Assembly (NCBI GenBank): GCA_002354035.1
Contig: DEKU01000058.1
Span: 1-50,800 of the forward strand
DNA length: 50,800 nucleotides
DNA from: Bacteroidales bacterium UBA2714
GTDB lineage: Bacteria > Bacteroidota > Bacteroidia > Bacteroidales > P3
Direction of reading: 5' to 3'
Shown one piece after another: positions 36,501-43,384 of this stretch. How positions within the stretch are numbered: position 1 is the stretch's first letter; each line of letters begins with the position of its first letter. The position numbers and the translations under genes were made by a program. Below the pieces are notes generated by a model, which saw nothing but the letters and a program-made list of their open reading frames with translations, had not been told where the DNA came from and searched no databases.

Positions 36501-37785
36501 TGCGAGTGCCCAAGCCCTGATAATCGACGAAAGAGACAGAACAATACTGATAGGCACGCGACCACTGGTTGTTCGAACCCGGCACAAGCTCCACCGTGTC
36601 AACAGGCACGAAAACGCTATCCTCCATCACGCCCACCTCGAACGTCAAGTTCGAGTTCATCACCGCCGCATAGAACGACAGCTGCAGCGAACTGATACCA
36701 TCCATGGCGGGAAGAGCCAGAATTTCGGTCTCACCATTCGTGCTTTCAAACTCCAGATAGCCGTCGCCATTGCGGGCGTTTGTGGCGTAATTATAAACCG
36801 AAGGGAACACGCCTGCCCCACTTCTGCCCTGAACGATGGGCAGCCAGCAGACAGGCAGAGCGCCGGTTTCGACATTTTCGAAACCCTCGCTGTAAGGTGT
36901 ACTCATAAAACCGGTACAATGTGTGCGGAAAGTGCAGAAACCCCAACCGCTTGTCGACGAGCCGTCACATACGGCACGCACATATACATGATACGAAGTG
37001 TAGCCGTCGAGGTCTGTAACGGTATAGGATGGGGAAGAGGTGGTGACGGCATACGCCGCGGCAGCGCTCAAGTCAGTGACGGCTGAGTCCGAGACGATGA
37101 CTTCCCATTGGGTCGAGCCATTCGCATTCCATGAGATGGTGGCTCCGGAACTGGAGATGTTGCTGGCATGGATTTGCATTGGAGGCCTGCAATAGAGCGA
37201 GTAGGAACTGATGCCAATACGGATGCTTGGGATAAAGTTGCTGCGGGTAACAGAAGGAGGCGAGGTCAAGGAGAATTGAGTATAGTCGTTGTAGGCGTAT
37301 GCGCTGCGATCGCCAGTGCCCTCAGTGCCTAAAAAGTAGGAGTAGTCGGAAATATATGAGCCTGTGGCATCAATAACACAGATGGCTAAAGAGCCAGTGC
37401 CCTGATAGGCGAACGCGCTGTCGAGCGCAATGCTCACCCATCCGGGGGCGAGGCTTACACTGCCTTGGTAGACTTGCTGAAAGGCAGATGCTGGAGCCAG
37501 GGTGGTCAGGTCGGTTTGATTGACTTCGGCCATGTAGATTGTCCATGTCCGGGTCGCCGGGTTCTGGTCTACATTGAACGCAATAGTGTCAATCGTGCCA
37601 TCAATTCCTATCTCGTTGGCAGTGTATATCATCTGCGCATAGGAATTGTTGAAATAGCCGTATGTCGGGACATAGCAGCTGGTTGCTGTCCCTTCCCCGA
37701 TGGGGATGACATAGTGCGTCTGGGCCGTCATGGCCATTGGCAAAAGAAGGATTGCCAAAAGAAACGGGATGAATCGCTTTCTCAT
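30541..37785 (-). CDS. Giant secreted protein with Fn3, CUB-like and MAM/anchor-J-like domains and a T9SS sorting domain
   Basis: 2414 aa with a signal peptide (MRKRFIPFLLAILLLPMAMTAQ). Three copies of a beta domain with YGYFNNSYAQMIYTANEI-like sequence occur near residues 22, 760 and 1775. Three MAM or choice-of-anchor-J-like units begin near 293 (YSEGFENVETGALPVCW), 1035 and 1293. Two CUB-like units begin near 550 (CSTTIYDNGGPEGEYLAYDN) and 1556. Many fibronectin III units lie between them (NTAYDVYVATLCG, STNYDVYIRSLCG). The end (~2330-2414, SCTIYPNPTTSSTTISVSG ... AQGAYFVRITGQ) is a T9SS sorting domain. No catalytic site is visible, so it is probably a long adhesin or matrix protein. It has its own promoter and lies downstream of an ECF sigma cluster. 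Confidence 0.9.
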   Translation of the reverse strand: MRKRFIPFLLAILLLPMAMTAQTHYVIPIGEGTATSCYVPTYGYFNNSYAQMIYTANEIGIDGTIDTIAFNVDQNPATRTWTIYMAEVNQTDLTTLAPASAFQQVYQGSVSLAPGWVSIALDSAFAYQGTGSLAICVIDATGSYISDYSYFLGTEGTGDRSAYAYNDYTQFSLTSPPSVTRSNFIPSIRIGISSYSLYCRPPMQIHASNISSSGATISWNANGSTQWEVIVSDSAVTDLSAAAAYAVTTSSPSYTVTDLDGYTSYHVYVRAVCDGSSTSGWGFCTFRTHCTGFMSTPYSEGFENVETGALPVCWLPIVQGRSGAGVFPSVYNYATNARNGDGYLEFESTNGETEILALPAMDGISSLQLSFYAAVMNSNLTFEVGVMEDSVFVPVDTVELVPGSNNQWSRAYQYCSVSFVDYQGLGTRMAMRVSASAGYTLMLDDLIVTTASSCAMPTHFTATSPLANSATLKWHDTENYEWEILYDTMDFNPDSTDLLATIAYDTIIELTNLSSSHTYYAYLRANCGGEYSTWAGPVSFTPGRYVMGYAGSDTIQACSTTIYDNGGPEGEYLAYDNFTLVVYPSSEDSLVSLSGSTDIYSYYARLRIYDGVGTEGAVLWGSSSGTETFSNIRSTNGPVTIQFNAGSYAGGYDGFEINVSCIGAPRCPFVDGITPSHIASSSVRLSWQVSGLNLGTPSQFEIECYDTLGTLAGQTTSTTNSGIIAGLVPSTTYTAKVRAVCDYNEYGSWDSVRFTTHPLPCLSFDTSVADTMLISGATPLTTNYLPMYNFSYYSYTQQLILSNEMLTNAVINAIGFNYTGSSPDSTKNNCTIYLAHTAQSSLANSYVPFDSASFQMVYQGPFNMQPGWNRLDFIAPFHYDGNNNLVIAVVDNSGAYNSNNYYQSHSITGRSRYISSYSSPVNIATATGNPTSYRNDIRFYIDGCSQNSTCSHPTLIIDSVTSSDIYLSWMPGYQETSWELSYRSADTSTWTTIGNVSTNQYHFANLNADTRYVFRVTALCDDTNMSNEISYRTLCFSTPLPFVYSFEDFPGSNESSIPACWYKNTTYTYNSSYPYAVNTYSHSGSKSLYIYSSTGDHTYAVLPVLSAPVNQLELTFWAYNNSTYSTPTLSVGIMSDPEDFSTFTQLATIEPTTANQWLPFRISFSNYIGTARHIAIAMTDNQSGSVYVDDLSIDIIHSCPTATNVHATNIGSTSADIVWDSSDATEFIFEYGPEGFSHGSGTTTTVYNDHFINLTGLTPNTAYDVYVATLCGTDTASWSFLYSFRTNCILIDSLPYSTSFEDIPASWISDMSTNFYPCWTRVSDPNTSYQSVFISDSYSRTGTNAIYWNCSNYNTFFPSISLPEIDTNAISLDTLQLSFWAKRSTYTFNDNPQIVVGVMSNPTDITTFQSIDTITIPNSDDWAIYVIPLSGHTLAGHHVSLLATPGSSSWTAYIDDITIEPEAQCPFVGNLSASSASATSVFLSWTERGTASQYQVAFDTSASATPVPSITAYDTSATVTGLTPFTRYYFWVRSVCSDDLQSEWVGPILAIPGSHNMVPNQTDTLYMCGGIIFDDGGASMSYTNSQDSYIILMPDTTDQLVSVSGMSQTEGNYHYFTIYDGIGTSGRTLYTDYGSYDTTTFGPIISTNGPLTLYLHSDSYYSPEYFGFEVNVSCISTYCRVTNIALDTNVATSSSTLALTWNGNQANSYQIEYGPQGFTQGTGTTIDVPGNSTIINGLMPSTNYDVYIRSLCGDSDTGVWSLATFMTDLCDNSSIAYSYDNSMTPTTTPYAPIGYSYYNYSYVQTLIDSAHLAGLAGDITAFAFNVTSADAGNEFNNITIYMANVPESNLYTSFIMPDSNHTFVKVLDSANLSFTYTGWNIVTLDTSFAWDGHSNLLFAAKRDNGNYTDGAEFAAHSTSGYMTRYINQDGAPFSINDPNSASSSLAAVADLQLISCNNEPCPAPTITGITYDYESATITWSGTGSSYQVNIKEASALTWPSPDMTTTGNTYTFNSLLPSTSYTFRVRQDCSADSLGYSEWTIDGFTTDSLNCLFPSNLTISDITNNAATFDWTPAGSETMWELHIWFTGGLDSIYTVSTHPVTLGGFSAGITYNATIRALCGTAHNIEGDWSPIYSFTGATCPGVSELAASNVTTNSVTLNWASNPMANSWIIEYGYRGFNIGTGTTTTTTSNSITINALECETEYDFYVKAVCGTDWSSENWSNVAITTAECTEFCNAPRDVTTTVNGNSVDVTWTPSEENSSFEIEYGTSGFSHGTGTTITASEPHATISGLDYNTQYDLYVRAICGTENYSAWSNVSTFTTQPLGINNADETSCTIYPNPTTSSTTISVSGANGQVKIEVVDMNGHTVASEILECASDCIKTMNVRHLAQGAYFVRITGQRTNIVKKLIVK

Positions 37786-37838
37786 AAATGTGTTTTTGTA
37801 TTTTTTGTTGTTTATGTATTATACCTTTCAGTTAGGTG

Positions 37839-37846
37839 CAAAAATA
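37839..37846 (-). promoter_or_regulatory. Promoter -7 element of the giant Fn3 protein gene
   Basis: The minus strand reads TATTTTTG, matching TAnnTTTG, 54 bp upstream of the start codon at 37785. Confidence 0.6.
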
Positions 37847-37934
37847 GTAAGAATAGTAACATACGAGCCAATATTCTTTAGCAGTTTTTTGTCGTCGTGC
37901 ATACAATCGTGTTGTTATCATTTTCATGTTAAGG

Positions 37935-37976
37935 ATGTTCCCATAGGCCGACAGGGATATGCCCTCTGCGGAACAT
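37935..37976. other. Imperfect intergenic hairpin
   Basis: ATGTTCC (37935-37941) pairs with GGAACAT (37970-37976), and inside it AGGG (37953-37956) pairs with CCCT (37962-37965). It lies about 90 bp upstream of the promoter of the giant Fn3 gene. It has no T-tract and no recognised family. Confidence 0.3.
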
Positions 37977-38028
37977 AATAGGTTCGGCACTTGTGTCCTT
38001 TATTTGTTTTATTTGGTTTATATATATT

Positions 38029-38237
38029 CTCTGGTTCAGAAATAATATAGAAATAAAACACAAATAATTCAGTGTAGAAACAGAATAAACATGAAGGCTT
38101 TGCCTTTGGGGAGAGGCATGGCTGGCGAGTTGATTGAGGGAGGGAGGAGCGGCAGTGGTTTGGGGTGAGAGGTATGTTCTGGCGGAGTTGGTGCCGTTTT
38201 GTGGGGATCGACGGTGAGAGGCAGAGGGGTTGGCTGT
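38029..38237 (-). repeat. C-rich 3' flank with an 11-nt array, downstream of the small secreted protein gene
   Basis: On the minus strand, the sense of the gene ending at 38238, bases 38237-38100 are C-rich and G-poor. They are followed by T-rich sequence with an 11-nt step (tgtttattctg, tttctacactg, aattatttgtg, ttttatttcta, tattatttctg) down to about 38040. No gene or stem-loop terminator is visible. The layout matches the flanks at 28.0 kb and 47.5 kb. Confidence 0.5.
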
Positions 38238-38720
38238 CTATTCTGAGCTCTTTCTTATGGAGCGTCTCATTTTCTCGATCAGGTAGTTTACCACCACGTC
38301 CGACTGGCGGTCGGTGGTGCAGCAGAAGATGTAGAGGGTGTGGGCGAGGTAGGAGACACCTACGTAGCATGACTGGCTCTGGTCTATCTGTTCGTTGACA
38401 ACGGGTGCTGGCTGGGTGGGGTCGTGGCGGTTTCGCTGAGTGAACATGGCTACATCCCAGCCTTCGTCCATTTGTTGTTGCTGTTCTTGGGTGGGGACGG
38501 CGAGATGGAATTCCTGACAAAGCCATTGCCATCCGCTTTCGTCGATGGCTTCGAGCAGGGTGACGTCGGCGGTGATTCCTGTATCGAGGGTGAAGTTGGT
38601 GACGCTGGCCACCCGTATGTCAGTGCGGGAGGCGTAGCGGTTGTAGAGGTCTGTCTGGCCGACCGCGGCCGTGCAGAGCAGGGTCAGGCACACTGCGATG
38701 AGGAAGCGGTTGGGTTTCAT
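38238..38720 (-). CDS. Small secreted protein of an ECF sigma cluster (DUF4252-like)
   Basis: 160 aa with a signal peptide (MKPNRFLIAVCLTLLCTAAVGQ). The start of the mature part, TDLYNRYASRTDIRVASVTNF, resembles DUF4252 proteins, which commonly follow sigma/anti-sigma pairs in Bacteroidota. The fit is loose. It lies 10 bp downstream of the anti-sigma-like gene and is very likely in the same transcript. A regulatory or envelope-sensing role is inferred from position only. Confidence 0.75.
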   Translation of the reverse strand: MKPNRFLIAVCLTLLCTAAVGQTDLYNRYASRTDIRVASVTNFTLDTGITADVTLLEAIDESGWQWLCQEFHLAVPTQEQQQQMDEGWDVAMFTQRNRHDPTQPAPVVNEQIDQSQSCYVGVSYLAHTLYIFCCTTDRQSDVVVNYLIEKMRRSIRKSSE

Positions 38721-38730
38721 GTCTTGGCGT

Positions 38731-39330
38731 TTAGGCTTTGAGGAAGTTCCAGATGTCGTTGATTACAGAGTCGGGCGAGCATTGTGTGTTGCATGCCACC
38801 ACGGGGTCGGCAGCCATTTGGGGGGCGATGCTGCCGGGCTGGGTTGCCGTAGGTGCGCTTTGGCGGGCCAGGGCTTCGGCTTCGGGTGTGGGTGACACCG
38901 GGGCAGCGGCTTGGGGCGCGCTGGTTTCCGGCCGATTCACTGCCTTGTGCGGTTGGGGGGTATGGGCGGTTGGCGTTATCCTTTCTTCGGGGTGGGACGG
39001 GTGGAGCTGTGTTGCGTCTCTTTCGGTGGAGGGGGCCATATCTGTTGCCGGAGCGCTGACGGTCAGGGGTATGTCTGTTTTGGCGATGAGGGTGTTGTCC
39101 GTGGTGGTGGGGTTCCCAACATTGAAGAAGGAGAAATATACCCCTACCACAATGAGTACGGCCGCCGCTGTGCTGAGGGTGGTCCGTCGTCGGCGGCGGA
39201 TGGCTTGTGCCTGTGTGGCGGCGGCGGACATTATGTCGTGGCGGCGGGTGAGGTTGTCCAACTCGTCACGCTCCTCTGGAGTTATTGTGCCTTCAGCATA
39301 TCGCTGGAGCAAAGTTTCTATCCGTTTCAT
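38731..39330 (-). CDS. Putative membrane anti-sigma factor
   Basis: 199 aa. The N-terminal 45 residues (MKRIETLLQRYAEGTITPEERDELDNLTRRHD) look like the cytoplasmic helix region of small anti-sigma or regulator proteins. One membrane helix follows (TTLSTAAAVLIVVGVYFSFF, ~52-70), and then a Pro/Thr/Ala-rich periplasmic tail. The start overlaps the sigma factor stop as ATGA, so the two are translationally coupled, the classic arrangement for a sigma/anti-sigma pair. No zinc-binding ZAS motif is seen. Confidence 0.78.
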   Translation of the reverse strand: MKRIETLLQRYAEGTITPEERDELDNLTRRHDIMSAAATQAQAIRRRRRTTLSTAAAVLIVVGVYFSFFNVGNPTTTDNTLIAKTDIPLTVSAPATDMAPSTERDATQLHPSHPEERITPTAHTPQPHKAVNRPETSAPQAAAPVSPTPEAEALARQSAPTATQPGSIAPQMAADPVVACNTQCSPDSVINDIWNFLKA

Positions 39331-39845
39331 ATCGTTTTATCGTTTATTGTATGGTCCGAAGGGGTTTTCGGATTGTTGGTCTTGTTGTCGTGTTCTTTCA
39401 TCATTTTTTTCAGTCGTTCATGCCCTTTGTGGAATAGTTTCTTGATGGTGGGCATAGAGGTGTTGGTCATCTCGGCAATTTTGTGGCGCGAGTAGCCTTG
39501 CTCGTAGTAGAGGTCGAAGACAATGCGGATTCGTTCGGGCAGCATGTTTTTGTAGCCCCAAAGGGCTTGCATCCGTTCTTCGTCCAACCCGGTACTGCTG
39601 TCGGGGACATCGGGCAGTTGCTCCATGAGGATATAGTTCTCATTCTTCAGCAGTTTGAAGCAGTTGTTCTTCACCACTCTTGTGCAGTAGTTGACGGGGT
39701 TGACCACGAAGGGGTTTGCCATGGTCTCTACCAACGCGTCTTGCACTGCGTCTTCCACATCCGCTTTGTTGTGCAATATAGAGAAGGCTATCCGGTAAAA
39801 GTCCAGATAATGGTTGGCCAACATCTGTTTGTCACTTTCGCGCAT
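39327..39845 (-). CDS. ECF RNA polymerase sigma factor
   Basis: 172 aa. The sigma-2 region includes YLDFYRIAFSILHNKADVEDAVQDALVETMANP, and sigma-4 includes LPERIRIVFDLYYEQGYSRHKIAEMTNTSMPTIKKLFHKGHERLKKMM, a helix-turn-helix for -35-type recognition. It is coupled to the anti-sigma-like gene. Target genes are unknown; the cluster itself or the giant surface protein downstream are possible targets. Confidence 0.93.
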   Translation of the reverse strand: MRESDKQMLANHYLDFYRIAFSILHNKADVEDAVQDALVETMANPFVVNPVNYCTRVVKNNCFKLLKNENYILMEQLPDVPDSSTGLDEERMQALWGYKNMLPERIRIVFDLYYEQGYSRHKIAEMTNTSMPTIKKLFHKGHERLKKMMKEHDNKTNNPKTPSDHTINDKTI

Positions 39846-39917
39846 ATAGGAGTTTGCAGTGTTTTTACTTTATAAGAGTGCTTCACCCCGATTTGGATAC
39901 CCCTCGGGTGCCGATGT

Positions 39918-40358
39918 TTAACATCTTTTATGATACTTTGGCAGTTCAGGGATAGGTATCAGCTCTTTGCTGTCAAAGTCGACTCGGCAATAGACTTGCC
40001 GGGCTCCATTGGTGAGGCAGAGGTAGGGCACCTGTAGAACGAGGTTGTAGCGGCAGGCTTGGTCCAGCACTTTTTGGGTCAAAGGGACAGTCTCCTTCTT
40101 GCACTCCACAATGATGAAGGGTTTCACATCTTGGTCGTAGACGACAATGTCGCAACGGCGGGTCATGCCGTTGAGGGTGATGGCGCCTTCCACCTGCATC
40201 AGCTCGAAGGGGTAGAGCAGCTCATAGTGCAGATAGTGGATGAAGTGTTGGCGGACCCACTCCTCGGGGGTGAGGGCGACGTAGCGGCTCCGCACGGTGT
40301 CAAAGACCTCTCGGTGGCCGTCGTGCAGACGGGTTTTAATATTCGCTGTCGGAGCCAT
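39918..40358 (-). CDS. HsdR N-terminal-like PD-(D/E)XK protein
   Basis: 146 aa from the Met at 40358, overlapping the end of the TonB receptor gene by 23 bp. The frame is open to 40571, but only inside the receptor gene. It contains RRCDIVVYDQDVKPFIIVECKKE, the Asp...Glu-x-Lys core of the type I restriction HsdR_N_2 nuclease fold, after EEWVRQHFIHYLHYELLYP. Stand-alone proteins of this type are common in Bacteroidota. There is no hsdM, hsdS or helicase domain, so it is not a full restriction enzyme. The function is unknown. Confidence 0.85.
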   Translation of the reverse strand: MAPTANIKTRLHDGHREVFDTVRSRYVALTPEEWVRQHFIHYLHYELLYPFELMQVEGAITLNGMTRRCDIVVYDQDVKPFIIVECKKETVPLTQKVLDQACRYNLVLQVPYLCLTNGARQVYCRVDFDSKELIPIPELPKYHKRC

Positions 40359-42867
40359 CGTCTTCCTCGTTGTTGGCTGTTTTCTGCTTGAGGCCGTTGT
40401 TGATTTTGTAGGTGAAGCCGATTGTAACGGTTGGCGAGAGGCGATGGTTTTTGACCACACGGTAGAGTTCGAGGTTGTCGGTGGAGTGGCCCCAGCCGCC
40501 TGTGCAGAAGAGGTCGCTGACACGCAGGTTGATGCTGCCGCGGCGGTTAAGTACCTCCTTGCGGACGGCAAGGTCGAACCAATAGCTGGGGTTCAGCTTG
40601 GCCTGGAGGTCGAGGCCGGGGGCCCAGTACTGGCCGCTGAACTGGATGGTCAGGTCGTGGGGCAGGGTCATGAACGAGTTGAATTTTCCGCCGGCCTGGA
40701 AAGCTTCTTGGCTTTTGTTATTGAGCAGCTCGGTGCCTTCGATGCGCTCGTTGAATAGGTTGAGACTGACGTTCACCTTCCACCATTTGGTCACTTGCCA
40801 GTCGAGGATGAATTCCACGCCGTAGTTGTAGCTGTTGGCCAGGTTTTGAGGTCCGGAAGCCCAGTAGCCGTCGTATTGGCTGCTGTAGGGTTCCCACCAC
40901 GCATAGCGCATCACGGAAAGGGAGTCCCACACAAAGCCGTACCAGGTAATCATGTTGTTGCTGTGGCGGAAATAGGCCGAGGTATAGATGTTCACTTTGT
41001 CAATGCCCAGATTGTAGCTGAGCTCGAAAGCATTGGTGAACTCAGGGTCGAGGTTGGGGTTGCCAAAGCCCAGGTGCTGCCCTTCCATCACGTTGAGGTA
41101 GGGGTTGAGGTCCCACATGTGAGGCCGGCGCACACGGCGGCTATAGCTCAGTTGCATGCTCTGAAGGTTGGTGATCTGGTAAGAGAGGTGCAGGGTGGGA
41201 TAGAGTTTCCAGTAGGGTTTGTCGACAGGCTTGGTCAGCGGGTGGTTGATGTCTTTGCCGTAGGTGCTGGAATACTCGCCGCGAATGCCGGCTTGCAGGG
41301 AGAGCTTCTCACCTAGCTTTCCGCCGTAGGTGGCGTAGATGGAATGGACGTGGAGACGGTAGTTGAAGTGGGTGGAGGAAAGTGAGTCGAAGAAGCGGTA
41401 GAGTGAATGTTCAGGCGAGTATTTTGTGCGGTAATATTCTGCTGCTTGGTCGGGCCAGTCTATGCGCCCTTCGTAGCCGGCTTCCAGTTTCCATCCGTTG
41501 TCGAAGGGTCGTGTCCAGTTGATTCTCATGTTCAAGGCCTGATGGCTGTTTTCTGTCTGGCTTTCGCGCTTAAAGTAATTGTCCCATATAGCATCGCCGA
41601 AGTAGGTCTGTTCTTGTATGCTGTTGCCTTTCACATGACGGGTGCTGAAGGTGGCGTCGGCAGTGAGCTCCTCGTCTTTATGACTGAGTTTCTTGGTGAA
41701 CAAGAGGTTGACCGAGTGGTTACTGTTCTTATTGTTGCCGAATGATGTTTGTTCATATCTGAGCGAATCGTTGTAGAGGATGTCTTTGCCATAGATTATG
41801 CCATTCCTTTTGCGGTTGCCGGCCCTGAACTGGTAGGAGAGCAGTAGGCTGGTCTTCTCGTCAAAGTGGTATTCTCCGCCCACTTTGATGCTGCCCATCA
41901 GGCTGGGGTTCCAGTGGTATTCGCTGATTGAGTCGTGCGTGTAGTCGACTCCATTCCTTCTGTGGGCAATGTCGGTAATGCCATAGTGGCCACGGGCGCG
42001 TCGTCCCATGTCGGCTGATACGAAGAGGTTGTATTTCTCCGTGGTGTAGTTGAGGCTGAAGTTGCCCATCGCTGTGGGGATGAAGGAGGGCAGAGGGTCG
42101 GGTACCATAAAAGGCAAGGGGGCTCCAAGATTGAGAGAGGCCACGCCGTTGAGCCCCAATGCCTCGGACGAACGGTCTTTCAACTTGATATTGATGATGC
42201 CGCTCATGCCTTCGGGGTCGTATTTGGCTGACGGGTTGGTAATCACCTCGACTGTCTCGACGGTGTTGGCTGGTATTTGTTCAAGGAGCGATTCCAGGTC
42301 GTTGCCCATCAGTTCATAGGGGCGGCCATTGATTAGCACCTTTACGTTCGTCGACCCGCGGAGCGTCACATTGCCGTCGTTGTCCACCGACACGCTGGGC
42401 ACTTGTTCCAGTACGTCGGTTGCCGTGCCTCCATTGGAGACCAAGGTCTTGTCAACATTCACTACACGCTTGTCCAACTGGTATTCCACCATGGTACGTT
42501 CCGCGCGCACTTGCACTTCATCCATCATCACCGCACTGGGGGTGATGGTTATCTTGCCCAGGTTGGCGCTGCTGTTTTTAGCGCTCAGCACCACGTTGGT
42601 GGGGTGGAAGTAGGTCTGGTAACCCATAAAGGAGATTCTCACCAAATAGGTGCCGTAGTTGGCCTTTGTGGAGAACGTCCCATTCTGTTCGGTCACTGTG
42701 CCGGTCACCAATGCCGAATCCTTCACCTTCAGCACTGCCACGGTGGCATACTCGATGGGCTGGCCGGTCTTGCTGTCGTATACTCGTCCGCTAATCTTTC
42801 CTTGTGCCACTGCCGAGCAGACTATTCCAGCCATGCAGCACACCCATATAATCAGTCTCTTTCGCAT
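40336..42867 (-). CDS. TonB-dependent receptor / outer-membrane beta-barrel protein
   Basis: 843 aa with a signal peptide (MRKRLIIWVCCMAGIVCSAVAQ). Residues ~25-110 are a CarboxypepD_reg-like beta-sandwich (GRVYDSKTGQPIEYATVAVLK). Residues ~115-225 are the plug (VLEQVPSVSVDNDGNVTLRGSTNVKVLINGRPYELMGNDLESLLEQIPANTVETVEVITNPSAKYDPEGMSG, quoted in part as landmarks). The rest is a beta barrel of the OMP_b-brl_3 type. It is likely an outer-membrane transporter; the substrate cannot be told. No SusD partner is present, so it is not a glycan-utilisation pair. The acidic tail NNEEDDGSDSEY is unusual for a barrel end. It lies 58 bp after the PAS gene. Confidence 0.9.
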   Translation of the reverse strand: MRKRLIIWVCCMAGIVCSAVAQGKISGRVYDSKTGQPIEYATVAVLKVKDSALVTGTVTEQNGTFSTKANYGTYLVRISFMGYQTYFHPTNVVLSAKNSSANLGKITITPSAVMMDEVQVRAERTMVEYQLDKRVVNVDKTLVSNGGTATDVLEQVPSVSVDNDGNVTLRGSTNVKVLINGRPYELMGNDLESLLEQIPANTVETVEVITNPSAKYDPEGMSGIINIKLKDRSSEALGLNGVASLNLGAPLPFMVPDPLPSFIPTAMGNFSLNYTTEKYNLFVSADMGRRARGHYGITDIAHRRNGVDYTHDSISEYHWNPSLMGSIKVGGEYHFDEKTSLLLSYQFRAGNRKRNGIIYGKDILYNDSLRYEQTSFGNNKNSNHSVNLLFTKKLSHKDEELTADATFSTRHVKGNSIQEQTYFGDAIWDNYFKRESQTENSHQALNMRINWTRPFDNGWKLEAGYEGRIDWPDQAAEYYRTKYSPEHSLYRFFDSLSSTHFNYRLHVHSIYATYGGKLGEKLSLQAGIRGEYSSTYGKDINHPLTKPVDKPYWKLYPTLHLSYQITNLQSMQLSYSRRVRRPHMWDLNPYLNVMEGQHLGFGNPNLDPEFTNAFELSYNLGIDKVNIYTSAYFRHSNNMITWYGFVWDSLSVMRYAWWEPYSSQYDGYWASGPQNLANSYNYGVEFILDWQVTKWWKVNVSLNLFNERIEGTELLNNKSQEAFQAGGKFNSFMTLPHDLTIQFSGQYWAPGLDLQAKLNPSYWFDLAVRKEVLNRRGSINLRVSDLFCTGGWGHSTDNLELYRVVKNHRLSPTVTIGFTYKINNGLKQKTANNEEDDGSDSEY

Positions 42868-42925
42868 AAAATCAATTGCAAATACTCGTCATTAATCAAC
42901 CATTTGTCGCCTCCGCCTCCCGGTG

Positions 42926-43270
42926 CTATTCCGTCTTGGGCTGGCGCACGTAGTGGGGCATTTCGAAGGGGATGGGCAGCGAAAACTCTATCAGCCCGCC
43001 AAATTCCTCGCCGTCGTACCAGGGCACCTGGTAGATGAGCTTTTTCTTGCCGTTCTTTTCGATGGTGTAGGAATTCATTTTCTCATGCTCGAGCAGGTCT
43101 TTCAGTATGGCTGCCGCGCGGGGTGGGTGGCAATTGAAGAGGTTGTTGCCGATAATCTTTTGGCCGTGACTGTTTACGTCGGCCGAGGTCTGGTTCATGT
43201 CGAGAATGTTGCCTTCTTTGTCGCACACGGTGATGGCCATCCCTTTCAGTCCTTCAAAAAATTTGTCCAT
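42926..43270 (-). CDS. Small PAS-domain protein
   Basis: 114 aa, a single PAS-like domain: MAITVCDKEGNILDMNQTSADVN, then a helix with CHPPRAAAILKDLL and a beta sheet ending GGLIEFSLPIPFEMPHY. The HPP segment resembles PAS sensors that follow the DUF438 type. There is no output domain, so it may bind a ligand and act on a partner. It lies between ptb and the TonB receptor gene on the same strand, separated from ptb by a terminator-like hairpin. Confidence 0.82.
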   Translation of the reverse strand: MDKFFEGLKGMAITVCDKEGNILDMNQTSADVNSHGQKIIGNNLFNCHPPRAAAILKDLLEHEKMNSYTIEKNGKKKLIYQVPWYDGEEFGGLIEFSLPIPFEMPHYVRQPKTE

Positions 43271-43301
43271 CGTTCTGTTCTGTATAGTAGGTTGATAAAT
43301 T

Positions 43302-43371
43302 AAAAATATTGGTTACAGACTGCTTACGGGGGTGTTGAGCCATGCCCGTGGGGGTGGTCTGTAACCAATAT
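43302..43371 (-). terminator. Long hairpin terminator after ptb
   Basis: ATATTGGTTACAGAC (43306-43320) and GTCTGTAACCAATAT (43357-43371) are a perfect 15-bp inverted repeat. An inner ACGGG/CCCGT pair sits in the 36-nt loop. In the ptb direction the stem is followed by TTTTTAATTT. It probably terminates ptb and separates it from the PAS gene. Confidence 0.75.
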
Positions 43372-43384
43372 CTGTTATGTCACT

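Noticed and set aside
35755..37086. 443-aa plus-strand frame
   Set aside because: It is antisense to the giant Fn3/CUB gene, with no signal, domain or promoter.
37924..38532. 202-aa minus-strand frame
   Set aside because: It overlaps the small secreted protein gene out of frame and runs through the C-rich flank; it is rich in Pro/His/Arg with no domain.
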